Assembly: GCA_030834125.1 (NCBI GenBank)
Contig: JAURFW010000009.1
Location: 1 to 64,000, forward strand
Length of the DNA: 64,000 nucleotides
Direction: 5' to 3'
From: Bacteroidota bacterium
GTDB lineage: Bacteria; Bacteroidota; Bacteroidia; NS11-12g; UBA955
Shown here: piece after piece, positions 24,900 through 34,640 of the stretch
Layout: every line of letters starts with the position of its first letter
Numbering within the stretch: the stretch's first letter is position 1
Made by a program: the position numbers and the translations under genes
The notes under the pieces: generated by a model
The model's input: the letters and a program-made list of their open reading frames with translations, nothing else
The model's database searches: none
Told to the model about the DNA's origin: nothing

Positions 24900-25078
24900 T
24901 TGGTCTTATAATTAATTATCTAAAAAAACCTGCATAGAAAAATAATCGTAAAATATTTTGAAACTGCTGTAATACCCGTATTTATTACACATTTAGGCTT
25001 TTTCCACTTATTCTAAACAATTTGCTGTGCACAACTATTTACTCCCTCTAATTAACCTTTTTGTTATTTTGAAAAACT

Positions 25079-26719
25079 ATGGCCGATTTTCAACCAACTA
25101 ACAATCGTAAAACTAAAAAAAGTTACCCTAAAGAACTATTCGACGATCGATTGGGGCGCATGCCTCCTCATTCTACCGAACTTGAAGAAGCAGTTCTCGG
25201 AGCAATGATGTTAGATAGAGAAAAAATCAATAATGCTATTGATATTTTGTCAGAAAATCACTTTTATCATCCTCAGAATCAACTAATTTATTCTGCAATT
25301 AAATATTTGTATGAACAAGCACATACTGTTGATCTATTTACGGTTTCTAACTACCTTAAAAATGAAGGAAAGTTAGAAATGGCGGGTGGTAACATTTACT
25401 TAGCCCAATTAACCAATAAGGTTTCATCAGCAGCTAATATTGAGTTTCACTCGAGAATTTTAACACAAAAATTCATACAGCGATCTTTAATTAGAGTTGC
25501 AGGAGAAATTCAGTTTGATGCATACGATGATGCAATGGATAGTTTTGAATTACTCGATAAATCTGAATCCAAACTTTATGAAATTAAAGATTCAGGTTTA
25601 AAACGAAATTATCAAGAAATATCAGAGCTTATTTCAACATCATTAAAGGACATCGAAGCAAAAATGAGTAATGAAAATGATGGGATTACAGGCGTTGCTT
25701 CTGGATTTACCGATTTGGATCGGGTAAATGGAGGGTGGCAACCAAGTGACTTGGTTATTTTGGCCGCGCGTCCTGCAATGGGTAAAACTGCATTTGCTCT
25801 ATCATTGCTCAGAAACGCAGCAGTGGACCATAAAAAGAGTGTAATGATATTCTCACTTGAGATGTCTGATATTCAATTGGTAAATCGTTTAATCTCTGCT
25901 GAGGCTCAAGTCGAGGGCGATAAAATCAAAAAGGGGAACTTAGTTGCAGATGAATTAAGCAGATTACAACAAGAAACAACTGCTCTTCAAAATGCGCGTA
26001 TTTTCATTGATGATACACCCCAATTAAACATATTCGATTTAAATGCCAAATGCAGGAGAGTACATTCCCAACATGGATTAGATATGGTAATTGTTGATTA
26101 CCTTCAGTTATTAAGACATGAGACCAAAGGTGCGGGTAATCGTGAGCAAGAAATCGCATTTATTTCAAGATCATTAAAAGCATTAGCCAAAGATTTAAAT
26201 ATTCCTGTGATTGCTTTGGCACAGTTAAGCCGTGAAGTTGAAAAACGTGGAAATAAGAGACCACAACTTTCAGACTTAAGGGAATCTGGATCTATTGAAC
26301 AAGATGCCGATATGGTAATGTTCTTATATAGACATGAATATTACGAAAAGATGGGAATGGATACAAATGAAAGTGCTGGAAATACTGGTAGTGATGAAGA
26401 GTTAAACTACGGAATTAATGGTCTAACTGAAGTTATCATTGGTAAGAATCGTCACGGTAGTGTTGGTTCTGCGTTTTGTAAATTTGTTGGACAGTTTTCA
26501 AAATTTCAAGATCTCACATCATATGAAAGGGAGCAAATCAGAGTACACAAATCTGGTTATAATACACATCTAAATCCAAGCATTACGGTAGAGACCAGAA
26601 GTTCTAAGTTAAATGAAGATGATTTCTCTAATAATTCATCATCCGGAGATTCTTCAAAAGGTAGTAATGATTGGAATACCGGATTATCAAGGCAAGATCC
26701 AAATATATTTGAAGATTAG
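25079..26719 (+). CDS. dnaB: Replicative DNA helicase DnaB
   Basis: 546 residues. N-terminal primase-interacting domain (about 30-135, PHSTELEEAVLGAMMLD), linker helix, then the RecA-like helicase domain: Walker A R231-P-A-M-G-K-T237, the IFSLEMS segment, Walker B VIVDYLQLL and the arginine-finger region DLRESGSIEQDADMV. It unwinds the lagging-strand template as a hexamer. The C-terminus carries an additional Ser/Asn-rich tail of about 60 residues, common in this phylum. No intein interrupts the Walker motifs. ATG start at 25079; the gene stands alone between clpC (divergent) and degP (convergent). Confidence 0.96.
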   Translation: MADFQPTNNRKTKKSYPKELFDDRLGRMPPHSTELEEAVLGAMMLDREKINNAIDILSENHFYHPQNQLIYSAIKYLYEQAHTVDLFTVSNYLKNEGKLEMAGGNIYLAQLTNKVSSAANIEFHSRILTQKFIQRSLIRVAGEIQFDAYDDAMDSFELLDKSESKLYEIKDSGLKRNYQEISELISTSLKDIEAKMSNENDGITGVASGFTDLDRVNGGWQPSDLVILAARPAMGKTAFALSLLRNAAVDHKKSVMIFSLEMSDIQLVNRLISAEAQVEGDKIKKGNLVADELSRLQQETTALQNARIFIDDTPQLNIFDLNAKCRRVHSQHGLDMVIVDYLQLLRHETKGAGNREQEIAFISRSLKALAKDLNIPVIALAQLSREVEKRGNKRPQLSDLRESGSIEQDADMVMFLYRHEYYEKMGMDTNESAGNTGSDEELNYGINGLTEVIIGKNRHGSVGSAFCKFVGQFSKFQDLTSYEREQIRVHKSGYNTHLNPSITVETRSSKLNEDDFSNNSSSGDSSKGSNDWNTGLSRQDPNIFED

Positions 26720-26729
26720 AGTATTTTAA

Positions 26730-26770
26730 GATTAAAAAAATCCCGGCTATAAGTACCGGGATTTTTAATC
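26730..26770. terminator. Bidirectional terminator between dnaB and degP
   Basis: Stem AAAAATCCCGG (26736-26746) / CCGGGATTTTT (26756-26766) with a 9-base loop; outer A and T runs serve as U-tracts for both strands. It ends two bases before the degP stop codon. Confidence 0.88.
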
Positions 26771-26771
26771 T

Positions 26772-28283
26772 TTATTGCTCTGATTTATCCTTGATTTTAG
26801 GCAATTTAACAGCAAATATCTTCTCCTTTCCACCTCTTGTTTTCCCTTCTACTACAATACTTCCCGATAGAGAATTTAATATAGAAACTGCGCCTCTTGC
26901 AGAATATACTTTTTCATTATTGATATGGGAAATATAGAATCCTTCAGGGATACCAGCATCTTTAAAACAACCATCTTTAACATCGCTAACCTTTACTCCA
27001 TTCTTTAAATTTACTTCTGACCTTTCGTCACGTGTTGTATTAACCATTTCCATTCCGTCGAAAGAGTTGAACGATTTAACACTAGCTGTTTCTAACTTTA
27101 CCTCACCATCTTTACTAAGCAAAGTAGCGGTTAAGATTTTTTCCTTTCCGTCTCGTATAACTATAATTTTCACCTTATCTCCTGGTCGGTATTTACCAAC
27201 CAATTCTTGGAGTCTACTTGAACTATTAACCTCTTCATCTCCAAGAGAAACAATAACGTCTCCTTTTAGCATTCCAGCCTTTTCTGCCGCACCGTCTTCA
27301 ATAACATCAGCAATATACACTCCTTTTAAGTCTTTAAGACTCTTTTCATCAGCTAAATCTTGAGTTATTTCTTGAATTGACACGCCCAAAATTGCTCTTT
27401 GTACTTGACCGTATTTCATTAAGTCATTTACTACCTTTTTCATTAAGTTCACTGGAACCGCGAAACCATAACCAGCATAAGATCCTGTTTGAGATGCAAT
27501 AGCAGTATTAATTCCTACTAATTCACCTCGCACATTAACAAGAGCTCCACCAGAGTTTCCGGGATTTATCGCAGCATCTGTTTGAATAAAATTTTCAATA
27601 GCATATTGATTACCCTTACTACGAATTAAGTCAATATTGCGTCCAACCGCACTAACAATACCAAGGGTAACTGTGCTATTCAAATTAAATGGATTTCCAA
27701 CTGCAACAACCCACTCCCCTACCTTTACTTCATCACTATTTCCAAGTTTTAGAAATGGAAGATCCCCTTCAGATACTCTTAATACCGCCAAATCTGTGTT
27801 CCTATCTGTACCCACCAATTCTGCGATATAAGTTCGTTTGTCATTAAGAATGACCTCAATTTTATTGGCATTTTCAACCACATGGTTATTAGTAACAATA
27901 AAACCATCATCAGAAATTATTACACCCGAGCCACTTGCAACGCTAGGACCTTGATTTGGCATTTGAAAACCTGGACCTCTAAAGAAATCAAACGGATCCA
28001 TAGGTATTTGAGTATTTCCTTGTATTGAACCAGAGGAGGTTGTTTTAATATGGACTACAGCAGGATTAGCGATTTCCGAAACACCTGTAAAATCGAAAGC
28101 GGGCACTGCCTGTAATTTTGCATACCGAGCAAGTTGTGTTGAAGAATTTTGCTTGGCTTCAATATCCTGATTGTTTAAAGAATTTGGACCAAAGGACATA
28201 AAACCAAAAAGACTAATTACTCCGCCAAGCATACCTGCTAGAAGGAGTCCTACCCATTTGTGTTGTTCAAATAATCGTTTCAT
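26772..28283 (-). CDS. degP: Do/DegP-family periplasmic serine protease
   Basis: 503 residues. An uncleaved or cleavable N-terminal hydrophobic segment (about 11-30) exports the protein. The trypsin-like domain has the full triad H134 (TNNHVV), D164 (DRNTDLAVL) and S244 (NPGNSGGAL). A long LA loop (about 85-115, rich in Pro, Gly, Met and Gln) precedes it. Two PDZ domains follow (about 285-380 and 400-495; the second is diverged). It degrades or refolds damaged envelope proteins and fits with the Skp, TamL and M48 genes nearby. Divergent from an ECF sigma factor gene. ATG start at 28283. Confidence 0.93.
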   Translation of the reverse strand: MKRLFEQHKWVGLLLAGMLGGVISLFGFMSFGPNSLNNQDIEAKQNSSTQLARYAKLQAVPAFDFTGVSEIANPAVVHIKTTSSGSIQGNTQIPMDPFDFFRGPGFQMPNQGPSVASGSGVIISDDGFIVTNNHVVENANKIEVILNDKRTYIAELVGTDRNTDLAVLRVSEGDLPFLKLGNSDEVKVGEWVVAVGNPFNLNSTVTLGIVSAVGRNIDLIRSKGNQYAIENFIQTDAAINPGNSGGALVNVRGELVGINTAIASQTGSYAGYGFAVPVNLMKKVVNDLMKYGQVQRAILGVSIQEITQDLADEKSLKDLKGVYIADVIEDGAAEKAGMLKGDVIVSLGDEEVNSSSRLQELVGKYRPGDKVKIIVIRDGKEKILTATLLSKDGEVKLETASVKSFNSFDGMEMVNTTRDERSEVNLKNGVKVSDVKDGCFKDAGIPEGFYISHINNEKVYSARGAVSILNSLSGSIVVEGKTRGGKEKIFAVKLPKIKDKSEQ

Positions 28284-28404
28284 ATTAATCTGTTAAGTTA
28301 GTTAATTGTTTGCAATTTTAGTATTCTATACAACGCAAATATGTAAGACTTAGCGTACTTTGCAATAGTTATTATTTACCTTTTTCGATAAAAAAGTATA
28401 CATA

Positions 28405-28989
28405 GTGGCTGAAATGCAACAATCGTCCATATCAAACAATGAGAAACTTATTTACCGCATTAAAAGTGGAGATAGGCAGGTTTTGATTGATTTGTTCAAG
28501 CAAAATGAAGCTATGATTAAAAAGTATATATTCGAGCACCAAGGTGAAGCTGAAGATGCTGAAGATATTTTACAAGATGCAGTAATTGTGTTGTGGCAAA
28601 ATGCAAGAAAACAAGACTTTGTTTTAGATGTAAAGCCAAGTACTTACATTTATTCAATATGTAAAAATTTATGGAGTAAGCGTTGGAAAAAAAACCAACG
28701 TCAAAGCCATTTGGAAGTGGTTGAGGTTAAAGAAAAAATCAATAGCAGTGCTGATCAAATTGAAGAAATGGACCTTTCAATTGTTAGAGACCTGTTAAAC
28801 GGCATGGGTGAGCTATGCCGCAAAATTTTAATGATGTTTTATTTCGATGGTTTTGATATGAATACAATTGCAGAAGCCAATGAACTAGCAAACTCCAATG
28901 TTGCAAAAAGCAAAAAACATCAATGTCTTAAAACCCTTGCAGATCAGGTAAAACAGAAATATAAATCAACAGATTTTTTAAACAAATGA
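28405..28989 (+). CDS. ECF-type RNA polymerase sigma factor
   Basis: About 190 residues. Region 2 (about 20-90: EDAEDILQDAVIVLWQNARK and a -10-recognition segment ending at SKRWKKNQRQ) and region 4 (about 125-180: MGELCRKILMMFYFDGFDMNTIAEA, in outline) make a sigma-70 protein of the ECF group without a region 3. The helix-turn-helix of region 4 is followed by VAKSKKHQCLKTL. The start is either GTG 28405 or ATG 28414; both give an intact region 2. It overlaps the next gene by four bases (ATGA), which encodes a likely membrane anti-sigma factor. Target promoters are unknown. Confidence 0.88.
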   Translation: MAEMQQSSISNNEKLIYRIKSGDRQVLIDLFKQNEAMIKKYIFEHQGEAEDAEDILQDAVIVLWQNARKQDFVLDVKPSTYIYSICKNLWSKRWKKNQRQSHLEVVEVKEKINSSADQIEEMDLSIVRDLLNGMGELCRKILMMFYFDGFDMNTIAEANELANSNVAKSKKHQCLKTLADQVKQKYKSTDFLNK

Positions 28990-30131
28990 ACCGCGAAGAT
29001 CAAATTATAGAATATTTAGAAGGCAATCTATCCAAAGATGACAAAATTGCTTTTGAATCTGAATTGGCGGATGATAAAGAATTAAAAAATAAAGTAGAAT
29101 TATATAAAAAAGTTATTGCCGGAATTGAAAGCGAAGGAGCCGAAGAGTTGAAGGAATACCTCCAACAAAGATTAAGTGAGCCAGAATTAAAGAAAAACTC
29201 AAGGGCATGGATGTATGCCGCAGCTACGGTTTCAGTTTTGCTTCTTGGCTATGTTGCAATATTTAAATATATACAAACAGGTTCAATAAAAGAAACGAAA
29301 GATTACATCACTCTTAAAGATGAGAGTATGAATCGATTGAAATTTTGGAAAAAATCTAAGTCAAAAGAGGAATCAAAATACACATCACAAACGCAAACAA
29401 GAAGTCCATATTTAGATTCCATTGAAATGCTTGATGAGGCAATGGCTATATACAATAACGATGATCTCAAAATTGCTCCTGAGGAAGAAGCGGCTGAAGA
29501 GAATATATCGGACGAGGCTCTTACTTTAACTGAAGGAGTGGCAACGACAAACAATATTGATTTTATTAATTCAGATAAACGCTCTGACACCATCGTAAGT
29601 CTTCAAGAGAATTTGATTGCATCAATAACAGTAAAACCTATATCACTAAATCTTGAGACACCATTAAAAAAACGTGAGATATTAGATATTGAAAGTGATG
29701 CAGGACGAGTTGTAAATACCACTCAAGAGTCTTCAGTGGTAAAAACTAATACTAATCGCTTAAGCGCCAAAGAAGAGACTACGTCAAAAAGCACAAAGGA
29801 TAAAGAAAATTCTGAAGCGAAAAACAAGCTTCCAAAGGTTGCAACTAAAATTTCCAAAACAACTAATAGAAAAATAATAAGCCTAGTTAAAATAGATTTA
29901 GTTCGTACCGATGAGAATAAACAAATAATAATTGAACAATGGGAAAATAACCTAAAACTAAAGCTAATAAATATTTCAGGAGAAAATCCTTTGGTATATC
30001 ATATCGGCGAAAAGTATTATTTACAGATACAAAAGAATATATACGAATTAAAAGGCATTACTAGTAGAACCGAAGATCCTAAATTAGTTGAAGACAATAA
30101 CATTATTGGAATAATCTTAACAGATGAATAA
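28986..30131 (+). CDS. Putative membrane anti-sigma factor
   Basis: 381 residues, one transmembrane helix at about 74-96 (AWMYAAATVSVLLLGYVAIF). The N-terminal 70 residues (MNREDQIIEYLEGNLSKDD) look like the cytoplasmic sigma-binding helices of anti-sigma factors that lack the zinc HCC motif. The periplasmic part (about 100-381) has a low-complexity Ser/Thr/Glu/Lys linker (about 105-285) and a C-terminal compact domain with VYHIGEKYYLQIQKNIYEL. I do not know that domain. The 4-base overlap with the sigma gene and the topology support the role; the signal is unknown. It overlaps dapF by 8 bases. Confidence 0.72.
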   Translation: MNREDQIIEYLEGNLSKDDKIAFESELADDKELKNKVELYKKVIAGIESEGAEELKEYLQQRLSEPELKKNSRAWMYAAATVSVLLLGYVAIFKYIQTGSIKETKDYITLKDESMNRLKFWKKSKSKEESKYTSQTQTRSPYLDSIEMLDEAMAIYNNDDLKIAPEEEAAEENISDEALTLTEGVATTNNIDFINSDKRSDTIVSLQENLIASITVKPISLNLETPLKKREILDIESDAGRVVNTTQESSVVKTNTNRLSAKEETTSKSTKDKENSEAKNKLPKVATKISKTTNRKIISLVKIDLVRTDENKQIIIEQWENNLKLKLINISGENPLVYHIGEKYYLQIQKNIYELKGITSRTEDPKLVEDNNIIGIILTDE

Positions 30132-30915
30132 AATGGTAAAGATTAGGTTCATTAAATACCAAGGAACGGGTAATGATTTTATCATCGTTGATGGTAGAAA
30201 TGAATTACCTGGAGAGTTACCGGTTAAATTGATGTGTGACAGACATTTTGGCATTGGCGCCGATGGATTAATAATTCTTGCAGAAAGTAGTATATCTGAC
30301 TTCAAAATGATTTACTATAACTCCGACGGCAACCTTAGTTCTATGTGTGGTAATGGAGGTCGTTGTATCGCCCATTTTGCCTCGATTTTCATATTCCCTG
30401 ATCAAAGAAAATTCACTTTTGAGGCTCCTGATGGGTTGCATCACGCAATTATTGAACAGGATCATGTATCTCTTAGTATGAATGATGTAAATACTGATAG
30501 CACTGAACAATCGAATGAAGTAATTATCATGAATACGGGTTCACCTCATTATGTTTCTTTTGAGAATATTATTGAATCTGAGTTTTATAATTGGGCTAGA
30601 GGTATTAGATATTCTGAAACTTTTAACAAAGAAGGGATAAATGTTAACAATGTAAATGCTCAATCCGAAAACCAACTGAATATGCGAACCTACGAGAGAG
30701 GTGTTGAAGACGAGACATTAAGTTGTGGAACAGGCGTTACTGCAGCAGTTTTAAGTCATGCATTAAGAACTAATTTAAAATCTGGAACCATAGATGTAAA
30801 CACAAAAGGTGGTTTACTAAATGTTTCATTTAAACGCTTGAATAATGTTTTCAAGGATATTTTACTTTCTGGGGAAGTTAAAATTGTTTTTGAGGGAACT
30901 TGGTCAATTGATTAA
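30124..30915 (+). CDS. dapF: Diaminopimelate epimerase
   Basis: 263 residues. It converts LL- to meso-diaminopimelate for lysine and peptidoglycan. The catalytic cysteines are C75 in SMCGNGGRC and C201 in LSCGTGVTA; YQGTGNDFIIVDG opens the first domain and FGIGADGLI follows. Length normal for the family. The start at 30124 lies inside the end of the anti-sigma gene, so it belongs to the sigma operon; MVKIRF at 30133 is an alternative start. MurE with a DNPR motif in the same window shows that meso-DAP is used in the cell wall. Confidence 0.96.
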   Translation: MNKMVKIRFIKYQGTGNDFIIVDGRNELPGELPVKLMCDRHFGIGADGLIILAESSISDFKMIYYNSDGNLSSMCGNGGRCIAHFASIFIFPDQRKFTFEAPDGLHHAIIEQDHVSLSMNDVNTDSTEQSNEVIIMNTGSPHYVSFENIIESEFYNWARGIRYSETFNKEGINVNNVNAQSENQLNMRTYERGVEDETLSCGTGVTAAVLSHALRTNLKSGTIDVNTKGGLLNVSFKRLNNVFKDILLSGEVKIVFEGTWSID

Positions 30916-30927
30916 ATCAAAATATTG

Positions 30928-30964
30928 TATAAAAAAAGGCCTTCTCTGAAGGCCTTTTTTTATA
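30928..30964. terminator. Bidirectional terminator between dapF and the T9SS cargo gene
   Basis: Perfect 14-bp stem (30931-30944 with 30948-30961, core GGCCTTC/GAAGGCC) with a TCT loop, extended to 17 bp by TAT/ATA. Seven A on one side and seven T on the other serve both strands. Confidence 0.92.
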
Positions 30965-30978
30965 TATAAATAGATCAA

Positions 30979-33600
30979 TTATTTTTTAATCATTTTTAGC
31001 GTGGTAGAAGCATTATTTGCTGCATTTACTTTAATAAAGTAGATACCAGACTTTAAATCATTTGTATTAACTACAATATTATTAACACCTTTCTTGGCCA
31101 AGAATTCAACCTTAGAAACCAGTTTACCATTTGAATTATATATTGAGTAATTTGATCCACCTCCAACTTTAGAATCAAATTTGATGCTTGTTGATGAAAC
31201 AACTGGATTTGGAGAAAGATTAGCTTTCAAAGAATTCTTAACTATTGATTTGGTAGAAGTTTTAAGTGAAGTACTTCGGTAATATCCTCTACCGTGAGTA
31301 CCGATGTACATTACCATGCCTTCCCAAGGTCTCCACTCATAGCCTCTGATTTCAAATACAGGTATTCGCGCCATACCATCATTGGCTTCTTCCCAAGATG
31401 TACCGCCATTTTCAGTAGCCCAAATTCCCAGATCAGTTCCAATTATAATTCTATTTGCATCGTCAACATCAATTACAGCATCATAAACCGGCATACTTGG
31501 TAGGTTACCAGTAATGTTTGAAAATGTTGGGTTGGCATCTAACGCATCGGTAGATTCCAATATATAAGAATTATTACCATACCCCCCTAAAGTAAGGATA
31601 ACATGATTTGGGTTTGAAGGATTAACATTTACTGAAGTCACCACTCTACCACTAAATGCAGAGCTAGAAATTTGAATTGTAGTTATTCCATCTGAGATTG
31701 TACTAGCAACAGGATTTGCATCTAACGTAAATTCAGCTGAATTCAATCCATCCACTCTATATAAAGCACCTGATTTGGCTATAAACAAATGATCTCCATC
31801 CGGAGTATAATCCATTTCTAGTATTCTTCCGTTGCCTAATCCTTTTGCTACTAAATACCATTCTACTGTATTAGCGAAATCAGTTGGATTTTTAGCCATC
31901 CAAACTTCGTTATTTTTTGCGAGATAGAGACGAGATTCTGTTTCACTAGCTTCCCAAAGATTAAAAGTAGTATTAAAATCTGTTCGAACTGTACCGGGTT
32001 GGCGATCGTCGAAGAAAGTAGAAGAAGATTGTCCACAATTATTAGAACGAGCCACTGTTCCGTAATAGGTAGACATGAAAACAATATTCGGATCATACTT
32101 ACTAAATTCAGCATCGAAACCATCACCGCCGTAAATACTAAAAGCCGTTTTACTTTCCTGACCGTTTACAGAATTTCCTTTAAAATTTATAAGTTGAGTA
32201 CCATTATCTTGAGCTCCACCTACAACATAACCTAACTCATTAGCTGCCACGTTATACAACTGAAGTGTAGTAAAACCTCTATTAATTGGAGTCCACGTTC
32301 TTAAATCTTTGCTTCGGTATAATCCTCCATCGCTACCAACAACACACGTAGCTGGTTTTGTAGTAGTGTCCCAGTCAATTAAGTGCTTATCGGCATGTAC
32401 GTAGCTAGTATTCCAATCAGCTCCAAAAGTACTACCAAACTCACGGAAACCGTTTTGAGCGTCCCAACGAGCCATTGTTACACCAGCAAATATCACCTCA
32501 TCTTTGTTTCCAGGCACTACTGAAATAACATTATCATACCAACCTTGAGAATTTGGACCGAACACATCGTTTACCGAATTACCTTCCATCAATATTTCCC
32601 AATTTTCACCGCCATCAGTTGTTCGATATAACGCAACAAGTTTTCCGTAGTTTGCACCAGAACCTGACCCTAGGGTATAAATATAATTAGGATCGTCCAG
32701 AGAAATGGCAATTGCAGTTCTTCCACCCGAATTAAATCCAATATTTTTAGTTGCTAGGGTACCTGTAGCCTCCTTTTTATAAACAGCTCCCGAACTTGTT
32801 GAAGCCCATATTGTACTGTTTGGATCAATTTTTATTTCTTTAATTGCACCACCAGCTAGTCTTGTAACTACTGGCGATGTTCCACTAAAATCAATTTCAT
32901 ACAACCCTACTTCGGTTCCAACAAAAATGCGATTAGCATTTGGGTCAGCTACCATGGAGTTACATTGTTGAAACCTAGAATCTTTTGCTTGAAGAACAAC
33001 ATCAAATTGGGTACCTAATTCGTCAGAACTAGCAAAAACACCTCCACCTAAAAAAGCTGGTGAACCATTTCTAGTACCCGCTAAGTTGGTAAATCCACCT
33101 TCACCAGTACCATAGTAAATTTTCCCATCTGGTGTTTGTGCAATACATGTAACATTTAAATTCTCTTGTTGATCATTGATTGGTGCCCAAGAGTTACCAT
33201 TTGAAGTAGATCTAAACAACCCTCCGCTCACACCTCCTGCAAACCAAATATTTGGCTTTTTATTATTTCTGAGAAATGCTCGTATTCTTCCACCGACATT
33301 ATCAGGACCCATATTTGTCCATTCAATTTTTTTACTAAGGCGCTTGGATACACTAGACATTTCATCAGCTTGAGCAACAGCAGCCTGTATCCATTCAGGA
33401 TTAAGGGTTTGAGTCGCTTCATTCAATCTCAATGCACTGTAGTATTCCAAAGCCCCATGAATTCCCTGCTCTTCCGAATCCACTACCTCAGATTTCAACT
33501 CACACTGTTGAATATCTTTTTCCCATTGCTGGGCACCGTAATAGACCGATCCCGTCAATAATAAACTAAAAGTTACAGGTATAAATCTTTTCATATTCAT
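30979..33600 (-). CDS. Secreted beta-propeller (sortilin/BNR-type) protein with T9SS sorting domain
   Basis: 873 residues from the ATG at 33600 (a second ATG at 33594 gives MKRFIPVTFSLLLTGSVYYG, also a good signal peptide). The body consists of repeated propeller blades with BNR/Asp-box-like motifs (SNGNSWAPIN, TTDGGENWEIL, ENGGTSWEEA), as in VPS10/sortilin-like exo-acting proteins. The last 75 or so residues form a type A type IX sorting domain: LSPNPVVSSTSIKF, SIYNSNGKLV and GIYFIKVNA, ending in KMIKK. The protein should be exported across the outer membrane by the T9SS and attached to the cell surface or released. No catalytic residues are evident; ligand unknown. It is isolated between a bidirectional terminator and lipA. 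Confidence 0.88.
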   Translation of the reverse strand: MNMKRFIPVTFSLLLTGSVYYGAQQWEKDIQQCELKSEVVDSEEQGIHGALEYYSALRLNEATQTLNPEWIQAAVAQADEMSSVSKRLSKKIEWTNMGPDNVGGRIRAFLRNNKKPNIWFAGGVSGGLFRSTSNGNSWAPINDQQENLNVTCIAQTPDGKIYYGTGEGGFTNLAGTRNGSPAFLGGGVFASSDELGTQFDVVLQAKDSRFQQCNSMVADPNANRIFVGTEVGLYEIDFSGTSPVVTRLAGGAIKEIKIDPNSTIWASTSSGAVYKKEATGTLATKNIGFNSGGRTAIAISLDDPNYIYTLGSGSGANYGKLVALYRTTDGGENWEILMEGNSVNDVFGPNSQGWYDNVISVVPGNKDEVIFAGVTMARWDAQNGFREFGSTFGADWNTSYVHADKHLIDWDTTTKPATCVVGSDGGLYRSKDLRTWTPINRGFTTLQLYNVAANELGYVVGGAQDNGTQLINFKGNSVNGQESKTAFSIYGGDGFDAEFSKYDPNIVFMSTYYGTVARSNNCGQSSSTFFDDRQPGTVRTDFNTTFNLWEASETESRLYLAKNNEVWMAKNPTDFANTVEWYLVAKGLGNGRILEMDYTPDGDHLFIAKSGALYRVDGLNSAEFTLDANPVASTISDGITTIQISSSAFSGRVVTSVNVNPSNPNHVILTLGGYGNNSYILESTDALDANPTFSNITGNLPSMPVYDAVIDVDDANRIIIGTDLGIWATENGGTSWEEANDGMARIPVFEIRGYEWRPWEGMVMYIGTHGRGYYRSTSLKTSTKSIVKNSLKANLSPNPVVSSTSIKFDSKVGGGSNYSIYNSNGKLVSKVEFLAKKGVNNIVVNTNDLKSGIYFIKVNAANNASTTLKMIKK

Positions 33601-33621
33601 TTTAGTATTTACGTTAATATG

Positions 33622-33654
33622 CAAATAAAAGTAAATCGAGGTCATTTTCCAATA
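33622..33654 (-). promoter_or_regulatory. Putative promoter of the T9SS cargo gene
   Basis: On the minus strand TATTG (33650-33654), 20-base spacer, TTTATTTG (33622-33629); the -7 box has one mismatch to TAnnTTTG. Leader about 15 bases. Confidence 0.45.
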
Positions 33655-33724
33655 TTGGCGCAGATATTACCTCAATTACAGACATAATTTTTACATCGCT
33701 ATTTTATGTTAATTTTTTAAAAAT

Positions 33725-34597
33725 TTAAAAAACATGCTTTTCAGCGTGATATGAGCTTCTAACCATAGGCCCGCTTTCTACATATTTAAATCCTAATTCC
33801 AGCCCATATTCCTCCCAATGTTTAAACTTATCGGGATGAACATATTCAGCAACTGGCAGGTGCATTTTTGTTGGTTGCAGATATTGTCCTAATGTCAGGA
33901 TATCGCATTTATGTTCCAATAAATCATACATTAATTTTTTAATTTGATCATCATTTTCGCCACAACCTAACATAGCACCACTTTTTGTGCGCAGGCCAAA
34001 CTCAGAAGTCCTTTTTATTTGTTCCAGAGATCGAGTATACTTAGCTTGAGGTCTCACCAAACGGTATAAATCCTCTACTGTCTCCATATTATGACTCACC
34101 ACTTCAGGTTTAGATTCTAGCATATGATATAACCAATCCCACTTCGCTCGAAAATCTGGAATTAAGGTCTCAATTGTAGTTTCTGGCGATTCCTTTTTTA
34201 CTTCTCTAACTGTTTTTGCCCAAACTGAAGCACCTTTATCTGGAAGTTCATCTCGATTTACTGAAGTTATTACGCAATGTTTAACACCCATTAGTTTAAC
34301 CGCCTCTGCAACTCTTCTTGGTTCATCTTGATCATACTCACCAGGTCTACCTGTAGCCACAGCACAAAAGGAGCAACTTCTGGTACAAATATTTCCCAAA
34401 ATCATAAATGTTGCAGTGCCTGCTCCCCAACATTCACCCATATTCGGACAACGTCCATCTTCACAAATTGTGTGGAGCTTATTTTCTTTCACTATTCGTT
34501 TAACCCTGGTGTAATTTTCACCAATTGGTATTTCCATTTTCAACCATTTCGGTTTTGGATTATGAGGTTCTTTCTTTACAATAGGTAATTCTATCAC
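33725..34597 (-). CDS. lipA: Lipoyl synthase
   Basis: 290 residues. Radical SAM enzyme that inserts two sulfurs into octanoyl groups on lipoyl domains (such as SucB encoded at 61215-62468). The auxiliary cluster is held by C45, C50 and C56 ([12 protein letters not shown]) and the radical SAM cluster by C71, C75 and C78 (CTRSCSFC). The C-terminal R-S-S-Y motif, which supplies the serine ligand, is present ([10 protein letters not shown]). The likely start is GTG at 34597; no upstream ATG is available and the next ATG is at residue 21. lipB is not in the window. Confidence 0.96.
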   Translation of the reverse strand: MIELPIVKKEPHNPKPKWLKMEIPIGENYTRVKRIVKENKLHTICEDGRCPNMGECWGAGTATFMILGNICTRSCSFCAVATGRPGEYDQDEPRRVAEAVKLMGVKHCVITSVNRDELPDKGASVWAKTVREVKKESPETTIETLIPDFRAKWDWLYHMLESKPEVVSHNMETVEDLYRLVRPQAKYTRSLEQIKRTSEFGLRTKSGAMLGCGENDDQIKKLMYDLLEHKCDILTLGQYLQPTKMHLPVAEYVHPDKFKHWEEYGLELGFKYVESGPMVRSSYHAEKHVF

Positions 34598-34640
34598 TAT
34601 TTATTTTTTAAATTTCAATAAATTGAGAAAATAATCATTG

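Noticed and set aside
24832-25078. Calling the clpC-dnaB gap the chromosomal origin
   Set aside because: One consensus and one or two weak DnaA boxes are insufficient, and genes right of 50.8 kb run mostly leftward; kept only as a hypothesis.
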